DNA of 64,000 bases, taken from Pseudomonadota bacterium. Its GTDB lineage: Bacteria > Bdellovibrionota > UBA1018. Shown here one piece after another: positions 8,927-18,200 of the stretch (position 1 is its first letter; each line of letters begins with the position of its first letter). The DNA is taken from positions 620,001 through 684,000 of the forward strand of contig JAIXQO010000001.1 in NCBI GenBank assembly GCA_027485695.1, written 5' to 3'. A model generated the notes under the pieces. That model saw only the letters and a list, made by a program, of their open reading frames with translations. It searched no databases and was not told the origin of the DNA. A program made the position numbers and the translations under genes.

Positions 8927-10930
8927 ATGAGCTCTTTTAAGCACGCGATCCTAGAAGGCATCCCTTCGGTACTCCCGAACGCTAAACCGCGAGATCCTTC
9001 CGTCAGTCACGCCCCCAATCGCAAGCAGATCTTAAATGTCGCAGAGAAACGTCTCGCGATCATCAATGCACTTCGCTATTTCCCTAAGCACCTGCATGAA
9101 TCGCTCGTTCCAGAATTTCACCAGGAACTGGCGACTTATGGGCGCATCTATATGGAGCGCTACCGTCCGGATTACGAAATGCGGGCTCGACCCATCGACG
9201 AGTACCCTGCTCAATCGCGTTCTGCAGCCGCGATCATGCTCATGATCCAAAACAATCTCGACCCTCGAGTGGCTCAACATCCGCATCAGCTGATCACCTA
9301 TGGCGGGAATGGGGCAGTTTTTCAGAACTGGGCGCAATATCGACTGACGATGAAGTACTTGGCAGAAATGACGGATCAACAGACGCTCGTGATGTACTCG
9401 GGTCATCCCATGGGGCTTTTTCCATCGTCACCGAGCGCGCCTCGCGTGATTGTGACGAACGGAATGATGATTCCGAATTACTCTAAGCCAGACGATTTGG
9501 AACGATTCAATGCAATGGGAGTGACTCAGTACGGCCAAATGACTGCGGGATCGTATATGTACATCGGTCCTCAGGGGATTGTGCACGGAACGACGATCAC
9601 CATTATGAACGCGGGACGAAGAAAACTAGGTTCTTCTCACGCCGGGCTTGCGGGTAAGCTATTTGTTTCCTCCGGTCTGGGAGGCATGTCAGGCGCCCAG
9701 GCTAAGGCCGCCAAGATCGCGGGAGCCGTAGGCGTGATCGCAGAGATGAATCCTGCCGCAGCTCAAAAACGTTTTGAACAAGGTTGGGTAGACGAGGTTC
9801 ATGAGTCATTGGACGCACTCATGCCGCGAATTCGCGAAGCCATGCAGACCAAGAAATCCGTTTCCTACGCCTATCGCGGAAACGTCGTGGATCTCTGGGA
9901 GCGGCTGGACCGAGAGAATATCGATGTACTCCTCGGCTCCGATCAAACTTCGTTGCACAATCCTTTTTCTGGTGGCTATTATCCGGCGGGTTTTGATTTT
10001 GAAGAATCTAAACGAATGATTTCGGAAAATCCTTCTGAATTCGAACAGCTCGTGCGCCAATCGCTGATTCGTCACGTAGCTGTGATCAATCGCATGACTG
10101 CCAAAGGTATGTACTTCTTTGACTACGGAAATGCGTTCCTACTCGAGTCTGGTCGCGCGGGCGCGGACGTGCTTAAGCCGAATGGTGATTTCCGGTACCC
10201 ATCTTATGTGCAAGACGTGCTGGGCCCACTTTGTTTTGACTATGGTTTTGGTCCGTTCCGTTGGATTTGTACGAGCGGCGACGCCGAGGATTTGCGGATT
10301 TCCGACGAGATCGCACTCGATGTGCTGACGAAACAATGGTCCTCTGCTCCTCAAGAAATCCGCGGTCAGATTTCGGACAACATCGAATGGATCAAGAATG
10401 CCGAGGAGAATCGCCTCGTCGTCGGCTCGCAGGCGCGCATACTCTACGCGGATTCCGAGGGACGTATCGAAATTTCTCGTGCGCTCAATCGCGCCATTCG
10501 TGACGGCAAGATCAAGTCTCCCGTCGTTTTAGGACGTGATCACCATGACGTATCGGGAACGGACTCTCCCTATCGCGAGACGTCGAATATTTATGACGGT
10601 TCGAGATACACCGCGGATATGGCCGTTCATAATTTCGTAGGTGATGCGTTTCGTGGCGCAACTTGGGTTTCTCTGCACAACGGCGGCGGCGTTGGTTGGG
10701 GCGAAGTGATCAATGGAGGTTTCGGTTTAGTCCTCGATGGCTCAGAAGATGCGGAAAAACGGCTTGAATCCATGCTTTTTTGGGATGTGAATAATGGAAT
10801 CGCCAGAAGGAGTTGGGCGAGAAATGCCGAAGCAGACTTCGCGATTCGACGTGAAATGCAGCGAAATTCCCAGCTAAAAGTCACTCTCGCCGAGCATGTC
10901 GATGACCAGTTACTCAAGTTTCTCGATTAG
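8927..10930 (+). CDS. hutU: Urocanate hydratase (urocanase), long form
   Basis: Urocanase converts urocanate to imidazolone propionate in histidine degradation and uses NAD+ as an electrophilic cofactor. The family is clear from segments such as QLITYGGNGAVFQNWAQYRL, MYSGHPMGLFPS, the NAD-binding glycine stretch GLGGMSGAQAKAAKIAG (about residues 248-264), GPFRWICTSGD and HNGGGVGWGEVINGGFG near the C-terminus. The 667 residues exceed the usual length of about 555, so this belongs to the longer subgroup. GGAG about 9 nt before ATG 8927 supports the start. No hutH, hutI or hutG lies nearby, so the rest of the pathway must be elsewhere or absent. The gene appears monocistronic. Confidence 0.93.
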   Translation: MSSFKHAILEGIPSVLPNAKPRDPSVSHAPNRKQILNVAEKRLAIINALRYFPKHLHESLVPEFHQELATYGRIYMERYRPDYEMRARPIDEYPAQSRSAAAIMLMIQNNLDPRVAQHPHQLITYGGNGAVFQNWAQYRLTMKYLAEMTDQQTLVMYSGHPMGLFPSSPSAPRVIVTNGMMIPNYSKPDDLERFNAMGVTQYGQMTAGSYMYIGPQGIVHGTTITIMNAGRRKLGSSHAGLAGKLFVSSGLGGMSGAQAKAAKIAGAVGVIAEMNPAAAQKRFEQGWVDEVHESLDALMPRIREAMQTKKSVSYAYRGNVVDLWERLDRENIDVLLGSDQTSLHNPFSGGYYPAGFDFEESKRMISENPSEFEQLVRQSLIRHVAVINRMTAKGMYFFDYGNAFLLESGRAGADVLKPNGDFRYPSYVQDVLGPLCFDYGFGPFRWICTSGDAEDLRISDEIALDVLTKQWSSAPQEIRGQISDNIEWIKNAEENRLVVGSQARILYADSEGRIEISRALNRAIRDGKIKSPVVLGRDHHDVSGTDSPYRETSNIYDGSRYTADMAVHNFVGDAFRGATWVSLHNGGGVGWGEVINGGFGLVLDGSEDAEKRLESMLFWDVNNGIARRSWARNAEADFAIRREMQRNSQLKVTLAEHVDDQLLKFLD

Positions 10931-11052
10931 CGCCCATCGATCTCAACTGCAGAACCTGAATTTAGTCATAGATCAGGTGCAAATGGTCCTCGGGGTAGTA
11001 CTTCGGAGGGGTGTCTAAGCATTTTACAGTGAGATAAACGCATGTTTTGAAT

Positions 11053-11081
11053 CACATTTATGTGTATAAACTTTGTATATT
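11053..11081 (+). promoter_or_regulatory. Palindrome and -10 element upstream of DUF4423 regulator
   Basis: CACAT-TT-ATGTG (11053-11064) is a perfect 5-bp inverted repeat. It lies 11 nt upstream of a good -10 hexamer TATATT (11076-11081) with no clear -35. The spacer 10931-11155 is AT-rich and otherwise empty. The palindrome is suitably placed to be an operator, perhaps for autoregulation by the gene that follows, but this is inference. Confidence 0.4.
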
Positions 11082-11155
11082 GAAAAAATAGGTCCACGCC
11101 GTTATTTATGCCGTCAAGTGTGTTGAACCATTTGAGCTAGAGAGAGGTAAGGATC

Positions 11156-12049
11156 ATGAAAGAAAGACCGATTCATCTTGTGTTGTTGGAAGAAGAGCTG
11201 AAGCGTAAGAAGCGCGTGAACTCCCGGTTCTCGCTCCGTAGCTTTGCTAAAATGATCGGCGCGGACCCTTCGCACCTTTCCAAGATCCTTCAATGCGACA
11301 AGCCGCTTACTGTTAACATCGCTAAGCGCTTCATCGAAAAATCGGAGCTCTCTGAGACCGAAAAGTCCCTTTTCTGGGATTCTTTCATTCGCGAGCGTGA
11401 GAAAAGCTTTGGCGACAAGACCCTCGGCCTTGAAGAAATCGCTGGCCAGAAGCCTCAGTCCAACGAAGCTCCGCTTACGAACGAAACCTTCTACATCATC
11501 TCCGAGCCGTCCCACTGGGCAGTCTTGGAAGCGATCCGCACCCCAGGTGGTAACGATCCTGAGCTCATCGCAGGCAAACTCGGTCTCTCTGTGATCGAAG
11601 TGACTTCTGCGATCAGCCGCATGGTTCGTTGCGGATTCCTCAAGCGTACGGAAACCGGCGTTGCCGCTGAATCCTCCGCTTACGAGAATTCTAAAAACAC
11701 CACGGTTGCTGAAACCGCTCAAGCTCTTCACCAGAAGCGCGTGATGGAAAAAGCCGCAATCGCTCTCGACCGCGTTCCAGCAGTGAATCGCGCTCAAGAG
11801 TGCGTCACTTTCGCGATCGACGCTGCGAAAATGGAGCAAGCTCAAGCTCGCATCCAGCAATTCGTTGCGAATCTCGTTCAAGAACTCGGCGCATCGAATG
11901 CAAGCGACGTGTACCAGCTCTCCATGAGCTTGTTCCCGGTTTCCGGCACGTACGGCCAGATCTCGATCGAAACGATGGTTGGCACCCCTGCCGGCCTGAC
12001 GGTTCAAGCTCCAGCCGCGCCAGCCGTTGATTCGATCTTCGCTTCTTAA
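11156..12049 (+). CDS. TIGR02147/DUF4423-family transcriptional regulator-like protein
   Basis: The 297-residue protein has an N-terminal helix-turn-helix region (about 10-60, with FSLRSFAKMIGADPSHLSKI), followed by a winged-helix-like segment at about 115-170. The arrangement matches the TIGR02147/DUF4423 proteins, which are expanded in Bdellovibrio-like bacteria and are presumed DNA-binding regulators. The last 20 residues are an Ala/Pro-rich tail. AGAGAGG upstream of ATG 11156 is a good ribosome binding site. The palindrome at 11053-11064 could be its own operator. Codon use is like that of the ribosomal protein genes in the window, suggesting that the protein is abundant. A strong terminator follows. 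Family assignment is good; targets are unknown. Confidence 0.8.
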   Translation: MKERPIHLVLLEEELKRKKRVNSRFSLRSFAKMIGADPSHLSKILQCDKPLTVNIAKRFIEKSELSETEKSLFWDSFIREREKSFGDKTLGLEEIAGQKPQSNEAPLTNETFYIISEPSHWAVLEAIRTPGGNDPELIAGKLGLSVIEVTSAISRMVRCGFLKRTETGVAAESSAYENSKNTTVAETAQALHQKRVMEKAAIALDRVPAVNRAQECVTFAIDAAKMEQAQARIQQFVANLVQELGASNASDVYQLSMSLFPVSGTYGQISIETMVGTPAGLTVQAPAAPAVDSIFAS

Positions 12050-12085
12050 TATTCGTTTCTATACAGAGCGAATTTGATTTTAGTC

Positions 12086-12127
12086 AGAGGATCCCTCCGC
12101 TCAGGCGGAGAGGGTCCTCTGTTTTTC
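12086..12127 (+). terminator. Rho-independent terminator
   Basis: A long GC-rich stem with arms at 12086-12100 and 12105-12120 encloses a TCAG loop, followed by GTTTTT. It closes the transcript of the DUF4423 gene. Confidence 0.9.
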
Positions 12128-12155
12128 TAGTAGTCAGATTCGTAGAAAGATCAGC

Positions 12156-13079
12156 ATGAGTTTCATCAGAGCACTCGCCCTGACCCCCCTGCTCTTGTGC
12201 TGGTTCGGAAGTATCGAAACGTTAGCCTTGGATCAAGCTCCGGCTAGGTCCGCGGTAGTGCCGCTCGTCTCCCGAGTCAGAAATGAATTACGACCGACCC
12301 AATTCGAAGAAAATCGCGATCGTCTCTGTATTGCGACGATTCTCGATCGTGGCTACGTCATCACGGCAGCCCATTGTTTAGAAAAAAATCGAGCTCATTT
12401 CATTCGGACTCCAGGTCCGAACCCGAAATTAGTCGAAGTGCGCCCGGAATCAGCGCCAACCGAGTCGATCGTCTCGAATGCAGTCGATTTCGCGTTTGGA
12501 AAACTACTTGCGCCTCTGCCAAACCCAATACCACGCGCGGAGCTGCCTGCTTTGCCGGCGCGTCAGCAACCGCAAGTAGCGCGGGACGAGATGCTGACGA
12601 CGGTAGCTTACCGTCGAGGACCCGTGCGGATGAATCGAAACAGCGGTGTATTGAGTTTTCCTGATCCAGAAGGTCCAACCCCCAGTTTGTTTGAACTTCC
12701 GATCGCGGTGACAAATATCATTCGACGCGAACACCAGTTTTTTTATTTTTCAGAAAGTTACCGTGAAATCGTCATGACGGGGTTCTTCTCTTTGCATACC
12801 GTCAAAAAAGCCTTTGGTCTGAAGAAGTACGGCGAGTTGCTCCCTTGGAACTTCAAGGGCGGAACCTACGCAGGTCCCAAAGGGGACTCCGGAGCGCCCA
12901 TTTTCCGAGGAAACGTGATCGTGGGAATTTTCGCCGCTGGTGACGATCGGGCTCAACCGATCTCAACCGATCGATCGAACTTCTCGGTCTCCACTTACGG
13001 CGCTGATCTTACCTCTGATGATGCAATGACATTTTTGGACGCATTTACGGCCGAAGGCAACAATATCAAGCGCGAGTAA
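12156..13079 (+). CDS. Exported trypsin-like serine protease (family S1)
   Basis: The protein has 307 residues. Residues 1-25 form a signal peptide ending ALA. The chymotrypsin-fold triad can be placed at His73 (VITAAHC), Asp111 (NAVDFAFG) and Ser245 (GPKGDSGAP). The domain covers about 45-300. No regulatory C-terminal PDZ domain is present, unlike DegP/HtrA proteins. Expected location is the periplasm or outside the cell, where it would cleave proteins. The start ATG 12156 has only a weak purine stretch (AGAAAGA) upstream. The gene stands alone between a terminator and the convergent CPXCG/leuS unit. Confidence 0.88.
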   Translation: MSFIRALALTPLLLCWFGSIETLALDQAPARSAVVPLVSRVRNELRPTQFEENRDRLCIATILDRGYVITAAHCLEKNRAHFIRTPGPNPKLVEVRPESAPTESIVSNAVDFAFGKLLAPLPNPIPRAELPALPARQQPQVARDEMLTTVAYRRGPVRMNRNSGVLSFPDPEGPTPSLFELPIAVTNIIRREHQFFYFSESYREIVMTGFFSLHTVKKAFGLKKYGELLPWNFKGGTYAGPKGDSGAPIFRGNVIVGIFAAGDDRAQPISTDRSNFSVSTYGADLTSDDAMTFLDAFTAEGNNIKRE

Positions 13080-13095
13080 ACCTCGGTTGATCTTT

Positions 13096-13281
13096 CTAGC
13101 TGGTACGAGCTTCGATGTCGTACTCACCTTCGTCATTGAGACGGGCGATGTACTGAATTGGTTTGCAGCAGACTTCGCAATCTTCGATGAAATTTTGGAC
13201 GTCCCCTCCCGAAGGATCGACGTCCATCCAAATCATTTCCCAGCAGTAAGGACACTGAACTTGCCCCGACTCCCGATACAT
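13096..13281 (-). CDS. CPXCG-type cysteine-rich small protein
   Basis: This 61-residue protein has two cysteine pairs, CPYC at residues 10-13 and CEVCC near 35-39, and matches the Cys-rich CPXCG family of small presumed metal-binding proteins of unknown role. The acidic segment MDVDPSGGDVQNFIEDCEVC is typical of that family. The start lies 5 nt after the leuS stop, so it is the second gene of a leuS operon. No signal peptide is present, so it is cytoplasmic. Confidence 0.82.
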   Translation of the reverse strand: MYRESGQVQCPYCWEMIWMDVDPSGGDVQNFIEDCEVCCKPIQYIARLNDEGEYDIEARTS

Positions 13282-13286
13282 GGCGG

Positions 13287-15704
13287 CTAGCCCACCACGA
13301 AGTTGATGATTTTACCGGGGACGAAAATCACTTTGCGGACCGTCTTACCCTCGAGCTGAGGAGCGACGGTGGAGAGTGCTCTCGCAAGCGCCTCCACAGT
13401 TGCTTGGTCGGCTCCTGGTTCGATCTCGACCGTACCACGGGTTTTGCCCAGTACCTGAACCGCCATGGTGATCAAGTCATCTGTTGCTAGGGCCGGATCG
13501 AAACTCGGCCACGCGGCGTAAGTCAGGGATTCCTTTTCCCCAAGTTTTTCCCAGAGCTCTTCGCAGAGGTGAGGGGAGAACGGGTTCAGGAGCTGAACGA
13601 AAGGTTTGAGGCAAGACCGTGGTCGGCGGTTCTCCTTCGTGAAGTGATTCACGAAAATCATCATCTGGCTGATGGCCGTATTGAAACGGAGTTGCTCGAT
13701 ATCTTCTGTTACCTTACGGATCGTTTTGTGGAGAATCTTGAGGTCTTCATCGGTAGCAGCGTCATTCGTTACCAAGAAACGGTCGTCTGTCTCGTCGACG
13801 AAGAGGCGCCAAGATCGTTGAGCGAATCGATAAACACCTTCGATGGCGGCCATCGACCAAGGTTTGTCGCGCTCAAGAGGTCCCATGAACATCTCGTACA
13901 TACGAAGCGTGTCGGCACCGTACTGAGCGACGACGTCATCTGGATTGATCACGTTGCCGCGCGATTTAGACATTTTTTCGCCGTCTTCGCCCAAGATCAT
14001 TCCTTGGTGAACAAGTTTTTGAAAAGGCTCGTCATGGGTCACGATACCCGCATCGAAGAGCACTTTTGTCCAGAAGCGCGCGTACAGAAGATGACCAACG
14101 GCATGTTCTGGTCCGCCCAGATACAGGTCGACCGGCATCCAATACTTTTCAGCGTCAGGAGCAAAAGGCGCTTGGTCGTTCTTTGGATCAATGTACCGAA
14201 GGAAATACCAACTCGAGCCCGCGCTCCCAGGCATCGTATCGGTCTCGCGGCGGAGTTTACGGCCGGTTTTCGGGTCGGTCGTGTACAACCACTCTTCTAT
14301 GGCCGCCAAAGGGCTTTCGCCGGTGCCGGTCGGCTCGTAGCTTTCTACTTGAGGTAGCGATACTGGCAACGCGTCGTCAGCGACTACGCTCATTTCGTTT
14401 TCGAAATGCACGATCGGGAACGGTTCGCCCCAGTAGCGTTGACGGGAGAATAGCCAATCGCGGAGCTTGTAATTGATTTTCTTGGTGCCGATTTTTTTGT
14501 CTTCGGCCCACTTAATCACGCGCGCCTTGGCTTCGCGAGTCGTCATTCCGTCGATCATCGCGCCGGAGTTCGTGGCGGTGCCTTCGCCACTGAACGCGAC
14601 ATCCGCGTTTCCGTCTCCGCCTTGAACGACGGTTCGGATCTCAAGCCCGAACGCTTTCGCGAATTCGAAATCGCGCTCGTCATGGGCAGGAACTGCCATG
14701 ATGGCGCCGGTTCCGTAGTTGCTGAGTACGTAGTCGGAGATCCAAATCTGGATTTTCTCCGCGGTCAGAGGATTGATCGCATATGCGCCGGTAAATTCGC
14801 CGCTTTTGTCTTTGGTTTGTTCTTGGCGGGAGACCTCGGATTTTTGAGCGGCTTTTTCTTGATAAGTTTTTACCGCTGCACGGCGATCTGCGGTCGTGAT
14901 TTTATCGACCAGCGGGTGCTCGGGAGCGAGTACAAGATAGGTGGCGCCCGCGAGGGTATCCGGGCGAGTGGTGAATACTTCGATCTGGTCAGCCGAGCCT
15001 CCCACTTCGAATTGGAGCTCGAGACCTTCGCTCTTGCCGATCCAGTTGCGCTGAAGTTCTTTGGTTCCTTCGGGCCAGTCGATTTTATCGAGATCCGCGA
15101 GGAGTCGCTCAGCGTAATCCGTGATCTTCAGCATCCATTGTTTCATCGGTACGCGATAAACCGGATGCCCACCGCGCTCGCTCTTGCCGTCGATCACTTC
15201 TTCGTTGGCAAGAACGGTTTTCAGCGCTGGGCACCAGTTGACGGGAACTTCTTTGCGGTAAGCAAGTCCGCGCTCGAATAGGCGTTTAAAAATCCACTGC
15301 GTCCATTTGTAGTAGGACGGATCGCAGGTCGACACTTCGCGAGACCAATCGTAGGAGAACCCGAGCATCTGGAGCTGTCGGCGAAAATTCTCGATGGCTT
15401 TATTGGTCGTAATGGCCGGATGCGTGCCGGTTTGAATGGCGTGTTGCTCGGCTGGAAGACCGAATGCGTCCCATCCCATCGGATGCAGGACGTTGAAACC
15501 TTTGGATCGTTTGTAGCGAGCGAGAATATCGGTCGCCGTATAACCTTCCGGGTGTCCGACGTGTAGACCCGAACCGCTCGGATAGGGGAACATGTCGAGC
15601 ACGTAGTATTTAGGGCGTTTTTTGTCGTCCGAAGTCTTGAAAACCTCGTGTTCTGCCCAGAATTTTTGCCACTTCGGTTCGATCGTCTTATGATTGTAAG
15701 GCAT
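13287..15704 (-). CDS. leuS: Leucyl-tRNA synthetase
   Basis: The class I aminoacyl-tRNA synthetase charges tRNA-Leu. The HIGH-type motif appears as [13 protein letters not shown], preceded by MFPYPSGSG, and the KMSKS loop as [11 protein letters not shown]. An editing (CP1) domain lies between them ([20 protein letters not shown] is typical). The native start is taken as ATG 15704 ([13 protein letters not shown]), giving 805 residues, close to the family norm; an upstream in-frame start at 15788 would add 28 unrelated residues and cross the divergent gene. No Shine-Dalgarno sequence precedes the ATG. A TGtTATAGT box ends 6 nt upstream, suggesting a leaderless mRNA. The CPXCG gene follows 5 nt after the stop. 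Confidence 0.96.
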   Translation of the reverse strand: MPYNHKTIEPKWQKFWAEHEVFKTSDDKKRPKYYVLDMFPYPSGSGLHVGHPEGYTATDILARYKRSKGFNVLHPMGWDAFGLPAEQHAIQTGTHPAITTNKAIENFRRQLQMLGFSYDWSREVSTCDPSYYKWTQWIFKRLFERGLAYRKEVPVNWCPALKTVLANEEVIDGKSERGGHPVYRVPMKQWMLKITDYAERLLADLDKIDWPEGTKELQRNWIGKSEGLELQFEVGGSADQIEVFTTRPDTLAGATYLVLAPEHPLVDKITTADRRAAVKTYQEKAAQKSEVSRQEQTKDKSGEFTGAYAINPLTAEKIQIWISDYVLSNYGTGAIMAVPAHDERDFEFAKAFGLEIRTVVQGGDGNADVAFSGEGTATNSGAMIDGMTTREAKARVIKWAEDKKIGTKKINYKLRDWLFSRQRYWGEPFPIVHFENEMSVVADDALPVSLPQVESYEPTGTGESPLAAIEEWLYTTDPKTGRKLRRETDTMPGSAGSSWYFLRYIDPKNDQAPFAPDAEKYWMPVDLYLGGPEHAVGHLLYARFWTKVLFDAGIVTHDEPFQKLVHQGMILGEDGEKMSKSRGNVINPDDVVAQYGADTLRMYEMFMGPLERDKPWSMAAIEGVYRFAQRSWRLFVDETDDRFLVTNDAATDEDLKILHKTIRKVTEDIEQLRFNTAISQMMIFVNHFTKENRRPRSCLKPFVQLLNPFSPHLCEELWEKLGEKESLTYAAWPSFDPALATDDLITMAVQVLGKTRGTVEIEPGADQATVEALARALSTVAPQLEGKTVRKVIFVPGKIINFVVG

Positions 15705-15710
15705 GGTTGG

Positions 15711-15719
15711 ACTATAACA
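15711..15719 (-). promoter_or_regulatory. Extended -10 promoter for leaderless leuS mRNA
   Basis: Read on the minus strand, TGT-TATAGT (15719-15711) is an extended -10 element separated from the leuS ATG by exactly 6 nt (CCAACC). Transcription would start at or next to the A of the ATG. No -35 is evident, which the TGn extension could offset. Confidence 0.5.
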
Positions 15720-15804
15720 GGTTCTTGGTTGAAGGACAGTGCGGCATAGCGCTAATCGTAGTAAGATTTTTGCACCGACAACAGCCATTCAGAGGTCAGA
15801 GGAA

Positions 15805-16290
15805 ATGGAATCCCGTTCAAACTCACTTCAGGAAACGTATTCGCCGAGGAGCAGTTGCTTCGGTTGCGGTCCGGCGAATGATCAGGGCCTGAAAATCCGG
15901 TCGTTTCCTACGGTGGATGAATCCGGTCGCGAAGTTTGCATTGCTGAATGGCACGCGTCACCTCATCACGAAGCGTTTCCCGGAATGTTGAACGGCGGAA
16001 TCATCGGCGCGCTCTTAGATTGTCATTCGAACTGGACGGCGGCCTATTTTTTGATGAAAAAACAGGGACTAGATCATCCTCCGTGCTCGGTGACGGCAGA
16101 TTTTCACGTGACGCTCAAGCGCCCGACGCCAACCTCCAGTTCCATTCATCTCAAAGCCTGGGTAGAAGAATCGGGTGACGATCGCGCACTCATTAGAGCC
16201 GAACTGACGGCCGGTGGAAAACTCTGCGCGACTTGCGTAGGCACCTTTGTACAAGTGAAACCGGGACATCCGGCCTACCATCGCTGGTAG
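15805..16290 (+). CDS. PaaI-like hotdog-fold thioesterase
   Basis: The 161-residue protein starts at ATG 15805 behind AGAGGTCAGAGGAA; a longer frame from 15739 lacks such a site. The motif FPGMLNGGIIGALLDCHSNW at about residues 55-74 is the hotdog helix with the HGG-like turn that holds the catalytic acidic residue in PaaI-type acyl-CoA thioesterases. An N-terminal CFGCG motif (about 18-22) is also common in this family. It probably hydrolyses a cytoplasmic acyl-CoA; the substrate is unknown. It is 15 nt upstream of rsgA and likely co-transcribed with it. Confidence 0.8.
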   Translation: MESRSNSLQETYSPRSSCFGCGPANDQGLKIRSFPTVDESGREVCIAEWHASPHHEAFPGMLNGGIIGALLDCHSNWTAAYFLMKKQGLDHPPCSVTADFHVTLKRPTPTSSSIHLKAWVEESGDDRALIRAELTAGGKLCATCVGTFVQVKPGHPAYHRW

Positions 16291-16305
16291 TAGAGGTATT
16301 ATCTT

Positions 16306-17298
16306 TTGGGTAAATTCAAAGGTGGCAGTGATGATTGGTTGGACGACGAAGACTCTTCGTCGGGACGCGCCCAGTTGCGAGCACCTAAAAAAGGCAAGCC
16401 CACCGTAGATTTCCTCGAGATAGACCAATCTAATGGAACGGTTGTCGAAGTATTTCCGAATCAGTGCGTGGTGCTCGGTGACGAGCCCAAGGACCGATTT
16501 GCGTGCACCTATCGCAAGGCCAAAATGCCGAACGCCGAAGCGCGCGAACGTTCTCCTGTGGCGGTAGGCGATCGGGTGAGATTCGAAAAAATGGGGTCGC
16601 GCGACGGGGTGATCGACGGAATTTCGCGTCGGCGCAATATGCTGGCGCGTCCAGCCCCTGAGCGAGCGATGCGACACGTTTTATCGACGAACGTGGATCG
16701 ACTCGTAATCGTTGCTGCGTGCGCAAAACCCGAGTTTTCGCCGGGATTGGTGGATCGATTCTGGGTCGCGGCGCAGTCGCAAGAAATTCAGACCATCCTC
16801 GTGGTGAACAAAATCGATCTTTTTGAACCGGGTGATAGACCTTGGACGATTTACACTCAAATTGGACTACCAACGATCGAGATTTCGACCAAGACCGGAA
16901 TGGGGATTGATCAAGTAGATGCACTCATCCGTGATGGCGTGAGTGTATTTTGTGGCCATTCGGGTGTCGGTAAAACATCTTTGCTCAATCGTTTGAGTCA
17001 GAGAGAGATCGGACGAACCGGAGAAATTTCCGAAGCAACCGGCAAAGGTCAGCACACTACGACCGGAGCTTACTTCATTCCCGGCACTTCGTGGATTGAT
17101 ACACCGGGAGTCCGGGAGTTTGGATTGTTGGACGTTCAGCCCGAAGAGCTCAAAAAATTCTTCCCGGAAATGCAGGGTCTGGCGTGTGAGGTAGAAGACT
17201 GTTTGCATGAGGCAGAGTCTGGGTGCGCCGCGAAAAGTCTCTTTCGTTATGCGAGTTATAGAAGAATTCTCGAATCTCTTCGCTCGCCGGATGCATAA
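16306..17298 (+). CDS. rsgA: Small ribosomal subunit biogenesis GTPase RsgA
   Basis: RsgA is a circularly permuted GTPase that promotes late maturation of the 30S subunit. The permuted order is visible: an OB-like N-terminal domain (about 40-110), then G4 NKID (168-171), G1 GHSGVGKTS (217-225), G3 DTPG (265-268), and a C-terminal zinc site with Cys294, Cys299, His301 and Cys307. The 330 residues include a 30-residue charged N-terminal extension. The start is TTG 16306 behind AGAGG. It sits 15 nt downstream of the thioesterase gene. Confidence 0.95.
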   Translation: MGKFKGGSDDWLDDEDSSSGRAQLRAPKKGKPTVDFLEIDQSNGTVVEVFPNQCVVLGDEPKDRFACTYRKAKMPNAEARERSPVAVGDRVRFEKMGSRDGVIDGISRRRNMLARPAPERAMRHVLSTNVDRLVIVAACAKPEFSPGLVDRFWVAAQSQEIQTILVVNKIDLFEPGDRPWTIYTQIGLPTIEISTKTGMGIDQVDALIRDGVSVFCGHSGVGKTSLLNRLSQREIGRTGEISEATGKGQHTTTGAYFIPGTSWIDTPGVREFGLLDVQPEELKKFFPEMQGLACEVEDCLHEAESGCAAKSLFRYASYRRILESLRSPDA

Positions 17299-17381
17299 AA
17301 GGTCTTAGAACACCCTCAGCAGCCCTTCTGCCAATTGTTTGTCATTGATGCGGATCGCGATTTCCCTGGAAAATAGAGGGT

Positions 17382-18092
17382 ATGCGCCCGCACAAACGAA
17401 TCCTTTTTGCACAGCTGACTCCAGACATCGAGTTCGATCTCGCCGAATTCAAGCATTGGACGTTCATTCACGTGCAAGATCTCGCCGACGCGAATGAAAG
17501 ACTCACTCATTCCAGTTGCGATATTTTCTTGCTCCAATGCGAACGATTGTCCGCGGAGGACGAACAGGCACTCGAGCGAATGACTTTGCTCAAACCACAC
17601 TTGCCCAAAATCGTCATTGTGAGTGGAAACTCTTCGCCAACCGATCAGATTCCGTTTTTTGCTCAAGCCGATGCCGTGATTCGTGCACCTTTGACAACCG
17701 AGACGTTGCACTTCTTGGTGGATAAGCTCACCGAAGAGCCTTCTCAGCGTTGGAATCGAAAAGCGATGCGATTCGAAACAGAGCTTCCATTGGAGCTTTT
17801 CAATCAGACGAAAACTTTGCGTCTGCAAGCAATGGTACGAAATATCAGCGAAGGCGGCATGTTTATCGCACTTCCAGAGCGCAAGGCGTTTGCTCGTAAT
17901 GAAGTCCTCATTTTCCAAATGGCGTTGCCCGAAGAGGAATTCGGTTCGATTGTTGGCCGCGGAGCGGTTCGTTGGATTCGAGAAGGTAATTTCGAAGGCA
18001 TGCCCTATGGTATGGGCTTGGAGTTCGTTGAGCTCAAGTCGGGAGCCCAAGAACTCGTGACCGCTTGGATCACTCGACTCTCCGAGAATTGA
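17382..18092 (+). CDS. PilZ-domain protein with degenerate receiver-like N-terminus
   Basis: The protein has 236 residues. The C-terminal PilZ domain (about 120-230) retains both cyclic-di-GMP-binding motifs: RxxxR (Arg126-Arg130, RKAMR) and the N-x-S-x-x-G motif (Asn154, Ser156, Gly159). The N-terminal 115 residues have the alternating strand/helix pattern of a response-regulator receiver (IFLLQCERL, PKIVIVSGNS, ADAVIRAPLTTETL) but no phospho-acceptor Asp at the usual place, so it is probably a pseudo-receiver used for protein contacts. It should be a cytoplasmic c-di-GMP effector. A purine stretch TAGAGGG sits very close to ATG 17382. It appears to be a single gene. Confidence 0.8.
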   Translation: MRPHKRILFAQLTPDIEFDLAEFKHWTFIHVQDLADANERLTHSSCDIFLLQCERLSAEDEQALERMTLLKPHLPKIVIVSGNSSPTDQIPFFAQADAVIRAPLTTETLHFLVDKLTEEPSQRWNRKAMRFETELPLELFNQTKTLRLQAMVRNISEGGMFIALPERKAFARNEVLIFQMALPEEEFGSIVGRGAVRWIREGNFEGMPYGMGLEFVELKSGAQELVTAWITRLSEN

Positions 18093-18200
18093 GCGTACCA
18101 ATACGCAGCTCCACGGCGTGGAATTGGCTGTAAGCGTGCGCTCTGTTATACCTTTCCGTCGTCGATCGGTGTAGATAAAGAGGGAAACCGAGGCCCCTTC

